Shown piece after piece: positions 45,010 to 52,869 of a stretch of DNA of 64,000 bases (its first letter is position 1; every line of letters begins with the position of its first letter). The DNA comes from Caulobacter endophyticus (lineage in GTDB: Bacteria > Pseudomonadota > Alphaproteobacteria > Caulobacterales > Caulobacteraceae): NCBI RefSeq assembly GCF_029543245.1, contig NZ_JARQWV010000003.1:124001-188000 (forward strand), written 5' to 3'. Under the pieces are notes generated by a model. The model saw only the letters and a program-made list of their open reading frames with translations. It was not told where the DNA came from and ran no database searches. Position numbers and translations under genes: made by a program.

Positions 45010-45188
45010 AAGCTCCAACTAGGCCTTGACGAGGCGGGACGCCGGCCCCTAGCTCCGGGCGACTTGGAAAGGAAGCCGGTGAGAACCCGGCGCGGTCGCG
45101 CCACTGTTATCGACGGGCGGTTTTACGCTGTCGAGAGCCAGACCCTTTCCAGGCCGACACAGTGGACTTCGGGACGCGGACATCCCGA
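45010..45188 (+). promoter_or_regulatory. Cobalamin riboswitch upstream of cbtB
   Basis: Plus strand: GGAAAGGAAGCCGGTGAGAA (from 45066) followed by CCCGGCGCGGTCGCGCCACTG (B12 box at 45100-45106) and GAGAGCCAGACCC at 45133-45145, the canonical core. A short hairpin TCGGGA-(8)-TCCCGA at 45169-45188 sits directly before the GAGGAG ribosome-binding site of cbtB and could be the expression platform that hides it. The 5' limit is approximate and close to the start of the divergent phosphatase gene. Confidence 0.88.
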
Positions 45189-45200
45189 GAGGAGCAAGCA

Positions 45201-45428
45201 ATGGCTATCGCCTACGGCGTTTCCGACGACGTCTTCATTCCGGTCGAGGGTGAAGCCGTCATTCCGGTCAAGGATATCGCGCCCTGGGCGGCGTTCGGCC
45301 TGCTGCTGGCCCTGATCTGCCTCTATTTCGTCAGCACCGAACAAGGCGCCCTGTCGCTGTTCAAGGGCATGTACGTCCACGAGTTCGTGCACGACGGCCG
45401 CCACCTGACGGGCTTTCCCTGCCACTAG
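45201..45428 (+). CDS. cbtB: CbtB, small subunit of cobalt transporter
   Basis: 75 residues. One membrane span (about 29-46) is followed by the conserved His-rich C-terminus HEFVHDGRHLTGFPCH at 60-75, diagnostic of CbtB and probably involved in metal binding. Start at 45201 has GAGGAG upstream; the longer frame from 45162 is not needed. Under direct control of the cobalamin riboswitch, it is followed by cbtA after 20 bases. Confidence 0.92.
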   Translation: MAIAYGVSDDVFIPVEGEAVIPVKDIAPWAAFGLLLALICLYFVSTEQGALSLFKGMYVHEFVHDGRHLTGFPCH

Positions 45429-45448
45429 ACGGCAGGACCGCTCGCCCC

Positions 45449-46186
45449 ATGACTCCCCGTCTTCTCTGGCGCGGCATGCTGGCCGGCGTCATCGCCGCCC
45501 TGCTCGCCTTCGTCTTCGCCCGCTTCCTGGCCGAGCCCCAGATCGATCTGGCCATCGCCTACGAGGCCGCGCACGCCCGGGCCGGGGCGCCCGCTCACCC
45601 GGGCATGGCCCACGCACCCGAGCCTGAGCTGGTCAGCCGCGCCACCCAGAAGGGTCTGGGCTTGCTGACCGCTCTCGCCCTCTACGGCGCCGCGACCGGC
45701 GGGATCTTCGCCCTGGTTTTCGCCTACGCCTACGGACGCTGGGCCAAGCTCAGCCCCAGGGCGCTGGCCCTGGTCTTGGCTGGCGCGGCGTTCGTGGTCA
45801 TCGCGCTGGTTCCGGCGCTGAAATATCCGCCTACCCCACCGGCGGTCGGCCAGCACGAGACCGTGGTCCTGCGCACCATCGCCTTCTTTCTGATGATCGC
45901 CCTCTCGGTGATCGGCGCCCTTGTCGCCCACAGCCTGGGACGCCGGTTGAGGCCCCGCCTGGGCGCCCTCAACGCCGCCCTGATCGGAGCGGCCGCCTAT
46001 CTCGTGCTGATCGCGCTCGCCCAGGTCCTGCTGCCGGCGATTAACGAGACGCCCGCCGACTTCCCGGCCGTGGTGCTGTGGAACTATCGCGTCGCCTCGA
46101 TCGGCATGCAGGCCGTCCTTTGGCTGGTGGTCGGCCTGGTGTTCGGAAGCCTGGCCAAACGGACCCTGTCTCATGGCCGGGCCTGA
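45449..46186 (+). CDS. cbtA: CbtA, cobalt transporter membrane subunit
   Basis: 245 residues with about five hydrophobic segments and conserved histidines between the first two (ARAGAPAHPGMAHAPEPE), as expected for CbtA. CbtA and CbtB together are predicted cobalt importers repressed by cobalamin. The 3' end overlaps the next gene by 14 bases, so the whole import operon is coupled. Confidence 0.88.
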   Translation: MTPRLLWRGMLAGVIAALLAFVFARFLAEPQIDLAIAYEAAHARAGAPAHPGMAHAPEPELVSRATQKGLGLLTALALYGAATGGIFALVFAYAYGRWAKLSPRALALVLAGAAFVVIALVPALKYPPTPPAVGQHETVVLRTIAFFLMIALSVIGALVAHSLGRRLRPRLGALNAALIGAAAYLVLIALAQVLLPAINETPADFPAVVLWNYRVASIGMQAVLWLVVGLVFGSLAKRTLSHGRA

Positions 46187-47294
46187 TCCGGACCGGCTGG
46201 GCCGCCGCTCGCTTCTGACTGGACTGGCCCTCCTGCCGCTCGCGGCCGCGGGGCTCGCCGGCTGCTCACCACGCGAACGGACAGCCTCCCAGACCTCGGC
46301 GCGAACCCTGAGCTTCACCGACGACGTCCGGCGCGAGGTGACGCTGAAGCTGCCCGTCCGCCGGGCGGTCGTGTTCAACCGCTACACCACCGAGTTCGTC
46401 CGCGCCGTCGCGGGCACGGACGTGCTGGTCGGCGTCGACATCAAGGCGGGCTCTGCCTACTGGCCCACGATCACGCCGCAGATGTTCGCCGGACAGGGCC
46501 AGACCAACCCCAATTTCGAGGCTATCGTCGCGCTAAGGCCCGACGTGGTGTTCTTTCCCCGCAACAGCGACTGGCGGGGCGCGGCCGACACCCTCGCCCC
46601 CTTCGGCATTCCCGTGGTGGTGCTGACCTGCTGGGACGTGCTCAAGCACGAAGAGAACGCCGCCCTGATCGGCCGCATCTTCGAACAGCCGGCCAGGGCC
46701 GAGAAGCTCGGCGCCTTCTATCGAAACTATCGGAACCTGCTCGCCGAACGGCTCGAAGGCGTGACGCGCAAGCGGGTCTATCTGGAGGAGGTCGGCGACT
46801 ACAAGACCCTGCTCAAGGGCTCGGGCTGGCACGACATGATCGAACAGGGCGGCGGCCTGAACGTGTTCGGCGACGTCAGCATCCTCGGCCAGCCGGCCGC
46901 GCGGGGCACGGTACAGGGCTTTCAGGTCGATCCCGAGGAAATCCTGGCCCGGCGGCCGGAGGTCATCATCAAGCTTCAGAAGGGCCAGTACGAACCGCAC
47001 GCGGAAGCCGCCTCGCGGGACATACTGGAACGGCTCGTGGCCCGCCCCGGCTTCGCTCAGCTGCCCGCCGTGCGCGACGGGCGCGTCTATCACCTGAGCT
47101 ATTACCACGCGAGCGCCAGCTCGAAGATCGTCGGCGCCCTGCAGATCGCCAAGTGGCTCTATCCGGATCGCTTCGCCGATGTCGAACCGGAGGCGGCGAT
47201 GAAGACGTGGCTCGAGCAGTTCCAGGGCGTGCCCTACCCCAGCACGGGGCGGTACTGGACCTCTCTGCCGATCCTGCACGGCGCGAAACCATGA
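46173..47294 (+). CDS. Periplasmic substrate-binding lipoprotein of a cobalamin/siderophore-type ABC importer
   Basis: 373 residues. N-terminus has twin arginines (GRRSLLTG) and a lipobox LAGC with Cys31, so it is a probable Tat- or Sec-exported lipoprotein. The body (VVFNRYTTEFVRAVAGTDVL, then LRPDVVFFPRNSDW, then EVIIKLQKGQY) is a class III solute-binding protein, related to FecB and BtuF. Placed behind a cobalamin riboswitch with a FecCD permease and an ATPase, it most likely binds a corrinoid; an iron-siderophore is the alternative. Confidence 0.82.
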   Translation: MAGPDPDRLGRRSLLTGLALLPLAAAGLAGCSPRERTASQTSARTLSFTDDVRREVTLKLPVRRAVVFNRYTTEFVRAVAGTDVLVGVDIKAGSAYWPTITPQMFAGQGQTNPNFEAIVALRPDVVFFPRNSDWRGAADTLAPFGIPVVVLTCWDVLKHEENAALIGRIFEQPARAEKLGAFYRNYRNLLAERLEGVTRKRVYLEEVGDYKTLLKGSGWHDMIEQGGGLNVFGDVSILGQPAARGTVQGFQVDPEEILARRPEVIIKLQKGQYEPHAEAASRDILERLVARPGFAQLPAVRDGRVYHLSYYHASASSKIVGALQIAKWLYPDRFADVEPEAAMKTWLEQFQGVPYPSTGRYWTSLPILHGAKP

Positions 47295-48373
47295 GCGTCG
47301 AAGCCCGCGCCGCGCTGGAACAGGCCTTCAAGCGCCATCGACTGAAGCGCTGGCTGGTCCTGGCCGGCGGCCTTTGCGTGCTAGCCATCGCGATCGCCGC
47401 GTCGACCGGCCTGGGCGTGCAGTCGCTGACCTTCGGCCAGAGCCTCCGCGCCCTGCTCGCCCCGATCCTCCCTTCGGCCTGGCTGGGAGATCTTACGACG
47501 CTGCAGATCGACGTCGTGCAGAAGCTGAGGGCGCCGCGCACCCTGCTGGCGGCCATAGGCGGCGCCAGCCTGGCCCTAGCCGGCGGCGCGCTGCAAGGGG
47601 TCACCCGCAACCCACTGGTCAGCCCCTTCACGCTGGGCGTCTCGTCGGCGGCCGCGTTCGGCGCATCGCTGGCGATCCTGGCCGGCTGGGGCGAGCTGGC
47701 CCGCTCCGGCCCCTATTGGACCGTCGTGGCCGCCTTTTCCTGCGCCCTCGCCTGCGCGGCGCTGGTGCTCGGCTTCTCCGCCATGCGGGGGGTCACCGCC
47801 ATGATGCTGATCCTCGGCGGCGTCGGCTTGAACTACCTCTTCAGCGCGGCCACCACCACGGTCCAGTTCGTGGCTACCGAACAGCAGCTGGCCGCCATCA
47901 TCCAGTGGTCGTTCGGCTCGCTGAACGGCGCGGCCTGGATCGAGGTGATCATCGTCGGGACCATCCTGCTGGTCGTCGCCCCGATCCTGCTGGCGCACGC
48001 CTGGGCGCTGAACGCCTTCGCCGCCGGCGGCGACGAGGTCGCGGCCTCTCTGGGGTTCTCGGTAACCCGTACCCGGGCCGTCGTCACGGTGGGCGCGGTG
48101 CTGCTGACGGCCGGCATCGTCAGCTTCGCCGGCGTCATCGGCTTCGTGGGCCTGGTCGCCCCGCACATCGCCCGACTGCTGATCGGCGGCGACCACCGGG
48201 CCTTCCTGCCGTTCGCGGCGGTCACCGGCGCGGTGCTGGTGGTGACCGCCGACCTCATCGGCCGCCTGGCGTTCGCGCCGGTCATCATCCCCGTGGGCAT
48301 CGTCGTCGCCTATCTGGGCGTGCCGCTGTTCCTGCACCTGCTCCTGGCGCGCCGTCGCGAGATGCTGCTGTGA
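47291..48373 (+). CDS. FecCD/BtuC-type ABC permease
   Basis: 360 residues with about ten membrane spans. Typical features include RAPRTLLAAIGGASLALAGG, then GVTRNPLVSPFTLGVSSAAA and, near the end, VGFVGLVAPHIARLL with GGDHRAFLPFAAVTGA. ATG at 47291 overlaps the upstream stop (ATGA); the frame is open further upstream but that region is the previous gene. It forms the inner-membrane channel for the importer. Confidence 0.9.
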   Translation: MSVEARAALEQAFKRHRLKRWLVLAGGLCVLAIAIAASTGLGVQSLTFGQSLRALLAPILPSAWLGDLTTLQIDVVQKLRAPRTLLAAIGGASLALAGGALQGVTRNPLVSPFTLGVSSAAAFGASLAILAGWGELARSGPYWTVVAAFSCALACAALVLGFSAMRGVTAMMLILGGVGLNYLFSAATTTVQFVATEQQLAAIIQWSFGSLNGAAWIEVIIVGTILLVVAPILLAHAWALNAFAAGGDEVAASLGFSVTRTRAVVTVGAVLLTAGIVSFAGVIGFVGLVAPHIARLLIGGDHRAFLPFAAVTGAVLVVTADLIGRLAFAPVIIPVGIVVAYLGVPLFLHLLLARRREMLL

Positions 48374-49140
48374 AGCTGAGCGTCCGGAACCTCTGGCGCC
48401 GCTATGGCGAAGCCGACGTTCTTCGCGGCGTCGACTTCGATGTCGCCCCGGGCGAGATCGCCTGCCTCGTGGGCCCTAACGGAGCGGGCAAGAGCACCGT
48501 GCTCAAATGCGTCAACCGTATCCTCGCGCCGAGCAAGGGCGAGGTGCTGCTGGACGAACGACCGGTCTCGGCCTTTGGCCGCCGCGCGCTGGCCCAGGCC
48601 GTCGCCTACGTGCCCCAACAGGCGGGACAGGCCATGTCGCTGCCGGTGATCGAGATGGTCGGCCTGGGACGCGCGCCGCACCGGGGCCTGGGCACGGCCG
48701 CGCATGACCGCGCCGTCGTCATGGACGCGATACAGCGCCTGCGGCTTGAGCCCCTCGCCATGCGCCAGTACGGCGAACTCAGCGGCGGTGAACGCCATCG
48801 CGTGCTGATCGCCCGCGCCCTGGCCCAGGAAGGCAAGGTGATGCTGCTGGACGAGCCCACCAGCGACCTGGACCTGCGCTTCCAGCTGGAGATCATGACC
48901 GCGCTGCGCCGGCTGGCCGACGAGCACCGGGTGGCTATCCTGGTCGCCATCCACGACCTGGCCCTGGCCAGCCGCTTCTCCGACCAGGTGATCATGCTTT
49001 CGCAGGGGCGCGTGTTCGCCAAGGGAGGCTGGCGCGAGGTGGTGACGCCGTCGAACCTGTCTTCGGTCTACGGCGTCGGCGCCCTGACCGGCGCCGACAG
49101 CGGCCTGCCCTACGTCATCCCGACGGAGATCGACGGCTAG
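48370..49140 (+). CDS. FecE/BtuD-type ABC ATPase
   Basis: 256 residues, GTG start at 48370 overlapping the permease stop as GTGA. Walker A GPNGAGKST at 35-43, signature LSGGE near 138, Walker B VMLLDEPTSDLD at about 157-168 and the switch His in VAIHDLALA. It powers the preceding permease. The stop shares a CTAG with the convergent gene's stop, leaving no space for a terminator. Confidence 0.92.
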   Translation: MKLSVRNLWRRYGEADVLRGVDFDVAPGEIACLVGPNGAGKSTVLKCVNRILAPSKGEVLLDERPVSAFGRRALAQAVAYVPQQAGQAMSLPVIEMVGLGRAPHRGLGTAAHDRAVVMDAIQRLRLEPLAMRQYGELSGGERHRVLIARALAQEGKVMLLDEPTSDLDLRFQLEIMTALRRLADEHRVAILVAIHDLALASRFSDQVIMLSQGRVFAKGGWREVVTPSNLSSVYGVGALTGADSGLPYVIPTEIDG

Positions 49141-50099
49141 GCGTCGCGCACGGCGGGAAGCACCGTGTCGGCAAACAGCCTCATGCCGGCCAGGGCGGCG
49201 TCGTTGCCGAGCACGCCGTTGCCGTTGAAGACGCAGCGCAGCTCGCCCACGCCCACGGATTCACGCAGCGCATGGATCTGGCGGGCGCACTGGTCGGGAT
49301 CTCCCCAGACCACCTGCTCGGCTAGGACCTTTTGGCGATCCAGCGGAACGCCGGGCGCGCCCCTGGCCCGCGCGGCGGCGTCGCGCGCCACCTGCCGGCG
49401 CGAGAGCAGGTCGTCGACCGCGGCCTCCGCGTCGGCCATGTCGCGTCCGACGCAGACGTAGCGGCATAGCGACGAGCGGGCGATGGCGCTCGCGCCGCCG
49501 GTCTGCGCCAGGGCGTCGGCATAGTTGGCCAGCTGGCGCAGCTCCGGCGGCTCCAGGCTGAGCAACAGCGGCAAGCCCCGCCGGGCCGCAAAGGCCATGG
49601 TCTCCGTCGTGGTCCCGGCGACATAGATCGGCGGGTGCGGCTGCTGCAGGGGCGGCGCGCTGGCGCGGTGACTGTCCGACAGCGGCTCGGTCCACACCCG
49701 CACCATGGCGTCGTAGGCCGTCTCGAACCGCTCGCGGGCCTGGCCGTGATCGATGCCCAGGGTCGCGAAGGTCTCCGGGTTCGTGCCTCGCCCGATGCCG
49801 ACGTCGAGCCGTCCGCCGCCCTGCCAATCGAGCTGGGCGACGGCTTCGGCCAGCAGCAGCGGATCGTGCAGCGGCAGGACCAGGATCGATGTCCCGACCC
49901 GGATCCGTTCGGTCCGAGCGAACAGCGCCGCGGCCAGCAGCAGGGTCGAGGGATAGGGCTGGGGCGGATCCTGGAAGTGGAACTCGTTGAACCAGACCGC
50001 GTCGAAGCCCAGCCGGTCGGCCTCTTCGAACAGGGAGAGGAAATCGCGATGGTCGCCCCGCGTGGCGTCGCGAGTCCAGCCGTAGAGGTCGATGCGCAT
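49137..50099 (-). CDS. LLM-class flavin-dependent oxidoreductase
   Basis: About 320 residues, started at MRIDLYGW (50099); an ATG five codons earlier is possible. It has the bacterial-luciferase-like pattern (FDAVWFNEFHFQD, then RIRVGTSILVLPLHDPLLLAEAVAQLD, then GRLDVGIGRGTNPE), so it should bind FMN and oxidise a substrate with oxygen. The substrate is unknown. It lies between the corrinoid importer and the TonB receptor, but on the opposite strand from the importer. Confidence 0.85.
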   Translation of the reverse strand: MRIDLYGWTRDATRGDHRDFLSLFEEADRLGFDAVWFNEFHFQDPPQPYPSTLLLAAALFARTERIRVGTSILVLPLHDPLLLAEAVAQLDWQGGGRLDVGIGRGTNPETFATLGIDHGQARERFETAYDAMVRVWTEPLSDSHRASAPPLQQPHPPIYVAGTTTETMAFAARRGLPLLLSLEPPELRQLANYADALAQTGGASAIARSSLCRYVCVGRDMADAEAAVDDLLSRRQVARDAAARARGAPGVPLDRQKVLAEQVVWGDPDQCARQIHALRESVGVGELRCVFNGNGVLGNDAALAGMRLFADTVLPAVRDA

Positions 50100-50160
50100 G
50101 GGGGGCTCTCGCACTGCCGAAGGGGTCGAGGGAAACGGCCGCCGTCATAGCGCCCGGCCC

Positions 50161-52341
50161 CTAGAAGTCGGCCTGAACCGACAGCATGAGCGTCCTGGGC
50201 ATCGACAGGCCGAACGTCGTGGAGCCCCCTCGCCCCATCCAGTAGCTCTGGTTGGTCGCGTTGAAGACCATGGCGCTCAGGCGGATCGGGCGGGACGCGA
50301 CGGTGGCGCGGTAGTTGGCGCCGACGTCGAACGCCACGAACGACGGGATTTCCGTGCGGCCGTTCGTGCCGGAGTCGATGAAGGCCTCGCCGTTATAGAC
50401 GGCGCGCCCGACCAGACCCACGGCGTCGATAAGCCGATATTCCAGCCCCGCCGTGCCGCTCCACTTCGAGGCCCCGTTGACGAACTTGCCGTCCGCCGCG
50501 CCGCCGTTGGTCTTCTCGCGCTCGGCGTCGAGATAGAGCCCGCCGACCGTGACCGTCACGCGGTCGGTCAGTCGTCCCACCGTCGAGACCTCGGCGCCGC
50601 GATAGCGGTTCTTGCCGTCGGCCTCGCGCCTGAAGGTGGTCGGGCTGACCACCACGTCGATCAGGTTCTGCTGGTCCATGTCAAAGACGGCCAGGGTCGT
50701 GAGCATGCCTCCGCGCATCACCTTGAGCCCGACCTCGTCCTGGGTCGCCTTCATCGGCGCCAGCACCAGGCCGCGATTGACGTAGCGGGCGTCGTTGCCG
50801 ACCATCGCACCGCGCGAGAAGCTCTCGGTGTGACCGGCATAGATCGAGATCGTCGGCGAGACCCTGTAGGTCACGCCATAGGTTGGCAGGATGTTGTCGT
50901 TCTCGATCCGCTGGCCGTTCAGCGCGTTGAGGAAGTTCTCGTTCTTCTGCGAGGCCGCGAGCAGGACATCGACCTTGCCGAGCGAGACGACGTCGCTCAG
51001 CGTCACGCCGGTGTTCTTCTCGTTCCATTGCAACACCGCCGCGCGCCGCGCCGGCAGCGGATAGAACCGCGCGCCGTAGGCCACGCCGCTGTAAAGGCCG
51101 CCGCCGATCAGGCCCGTGGCGCTGTTGTTGGTGTCGTTCCAGTACTTGGCCAACGAATAGTCCACGGCCAAGGCGACGCTATGCTTCACCGGACCCGTGT
51201 CGAACCGCCCCCGCAGGCCGATCTGCGCGTACTGGTTCTCGGTGGCCTCCACCTGGGCGTTGGAGACGTTGGAGGTCACGAAGGCGCCGGCGTCGTTGAA
51301 GCGCAGGGCCGAGCTGGAATTGTACTTGTAGCCCTGCTTCTCCATCGCCCCGTAGTTAGCGAACAGCGACCATCTGTCGGTCAGGCGCTGCTCGTGATTG
51401 AGGGCGACGACATAGCCGTACATGAGCTTGGTCGTTTCCGGGAAATCGTAGTTCGTCTTGGCGTCCGGCGCCGTCGGCAGCTTGGCGCCCGTGCCGCTGA
51501 ACGTGAACCAGCGCTGCCCGCCGTTGATCCGCAGGTCGAAATAGCCGGCGAACAGGTTGGTGGCGCTGCGTTCGCTGCGATGATCCAGGTTGGCGAACAG
51601 GTTGACGCTGTTGTTCTCGGCGCCCGGCAGCGAAAGTTCGCCCTTCAGGTGCTCGCCATTGACCCGCAGCCCCCAGGCCTTGTCCTCGCCGAACCGGCGG
51701 GCGACGTCGACATAGGCGCCGACATTGCCCCGGCCCGAGAACGTGCCGGTGACGCGATTGACGTCCACGTTCGGGGCCGACTTGGTGACGACGTTGATCG
51801 TGCCTGGCGCGGGGGTCGCGCCGCTGTCGGTGCCGTTGTTGGACATGCTGACGCCGTTCACCCCGGCGTTGGGACCAGAGGTGATGTCGATCCGCTCGAT
51901 GACGTGCGACGGCGGCGTCGTGAACTGCGAGAACAAGCTCGGGATGCCGTTCAGCATCATGTGGTTGCCGTTCATGTTCACGCCGCGCACGCTGAAGTCG
52001 CTGTACATCGGCGAGCTGGTGCTCGAACGGATCGACGGATTGTTCTGCAGGACGTTGCCGAGCGGCAGGCTCGGATCGTGGAACAGCTCCAGCGTCTTGG
52101 CGGTAAGGCTCATCTGCGAATAGGGGATGTCCATCACGGACCTGTCGCCCTGGATCCCGAGCTTGGCCTTACCGTTCAACAGCTCGCCCGGAAGCGCCTC
52201 GGCCGCGCTCAGCACGACCACGCTGTCGACCTCGACCGGCGCGGTCCTGACGGCTTCGCCCCCCTCTTCGGCGAAAACCGCCGCCGGCGATGAAAGAAGA
52301 AGCGCCGCTGCGCCGGCGCTGAAAAGAAGACCCCTGGACAT
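50161..52341 (-). CDS. TonB-dependent outer-membrane receptor, probable corrinoid receptor
   Basis: 726 residues. Signal peptide (RGLLFSAGAAALLLSSPAAVFA), an N-terminal plug (PLGNVLQNNPSIRSSTSSPMY, then VRGVNMNGNHMMLNGIPS) and a 22-strand-type barrel ending SVQADF. By overall look it belongs with the siderophore-receptor family, but its leader carries a cobalamin riboswitch at 52543-52735, so it is most likely a BtuB-type corrinoid receptor. About 200 bases separate the riboswitch from the start. Confidence 0.88.
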   Translation of the reverse strand: MSRGLLFSAGAAALLLSSPAAVFAEEGGEAVRTAPVEVDSVVVLSAAEALPGELLNGKAKLGIQGDRSVMDIPYSQMSLTAKTLELFHDPSLPLGNVLQNNPSIRSSTSSPMYSDFSVRGVNMNGNHMMLNGIPSLFSQFTTPPSHVIERIDITSGPNAGVNGVSMSNNGTDSGATPAPGTINVVTKSAPNVDVNRVTGTFSGRGNVGAYVDVARRFGEDKAWGLRVNGEHLKGELSLPGAENNSVNLFANLDHRSERSATNLFAGYFDLRINGGQRWFTFSGTGAKLPTAPDAKTNYDFPETTKLMYGYVVALNHEQRLTDRWSLFANYGAMEKQGYKYNSSSALRFNDAGAFVTSNVSNAQVEATENQYAQIGLRGRFDTGPVKHSVALAVDYSLAKYWNDTNNSATGLIGGGLYSGVAYGARFYPLPARRAAVLQWNEKNTGVTLSDVVSLGKVDVLLAASQKNENFLNALNGQRIENDNILPTYGVTYRVSPTISIYAGHTESFSRGAMVGNDARYVNRGLVLAPMKATQDEVGLKVMRGGMLTTLAVFDMDQQNLIDVVVSPTTFRREADGKNRYRGAEVSTVGRLTDRVTVTVGGLYLDAEREKTNGGAADGKFVNGASKWSGTAGLEYRLIDAVGLVGRAVYNGEAFIDSGTNGRTEIPSFVAFDVGANYRATVASRPIRLSAMVFNATNQSYWMGRGGSTTFGLSMPRTLMLSVQADF

Positions 52342-52542
52342 CCAAGCCCCCGTACTCGCGTGCGAACGACCATGCGAAGAGCCTCCCGCGCGGCCATGGC
52401 CACGCGAGACGACGGCCGCGGCAGGCGCACGCGAGCGCCCGGCCAGGCCGGTCGAAACGGCTCTCCACCGTTTCCTGTTCGTCGCTCAGACGGAGTTCCG
52501 TGCCGCGGATTCACACTGATCCGAAGGCGCGAGCGACGCACA

Positions 52543-52735
52543 CCGACCGGTTTCCTGGCTCGCGGGTCGCCGCGTCACGGGCCGCCTTCCCAGGGCCAGA
52601 AGGCCCCAGTGGCTGGAAAAGCGGACTAGCCGCCTCGCCGAGGTCCGTGCGCTCACCGCTTACAGTTGCAGGGACAGCTGCGGCTTTGGGGGACCCCCGC
52701 ACCGCATTCCCGATTAAGCCCGAAGGCTTCGGCGC
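52543..52735 (-). promoter_or_regulatory. Cobalamin riboswitch upstream of the TonB-dependent receptor
   Basis: On the minus strand: TTAATCGGGAATGCGGTGCGG, GCAGCTGTCCCTGCAACTGTAAGC, the B12 box CCAGCCACTGGGG (52604-52616), CTGGGAAGGC and GAGCCAGGAAACCGG, all in the expected order. It should repress the receptor when adenosylcobalamin is present. Of the 528-base gap to the BCCT gene, the rest holds a GC-rich leader to the receptor (52342-52542) and the short promoter region of the divergent BCCT gene (52736-52869), with no further gene. Confidence 0.92.
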
Positions 52736-52869
52736 GCTATTTCGCCCTAGGGTTACAGACCCGCAGGCGAGCGCGTTCTGTCGATATTCTGCTCCGATGT
52801 CCAGGCGTTACGAAACCGCCTCGCCCTCCGCGGGTGGCGCGTCGGGGGCTTGGCCATTAAGGTCGGACG

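Noticed and set aside
50092..52293. Long open frame opposite the TonB-dependent receptor.
   Set aside because: Shadow frame; low-complexity Arg/Gly/Val composition, no ribosome-binding site and no recognised domain.
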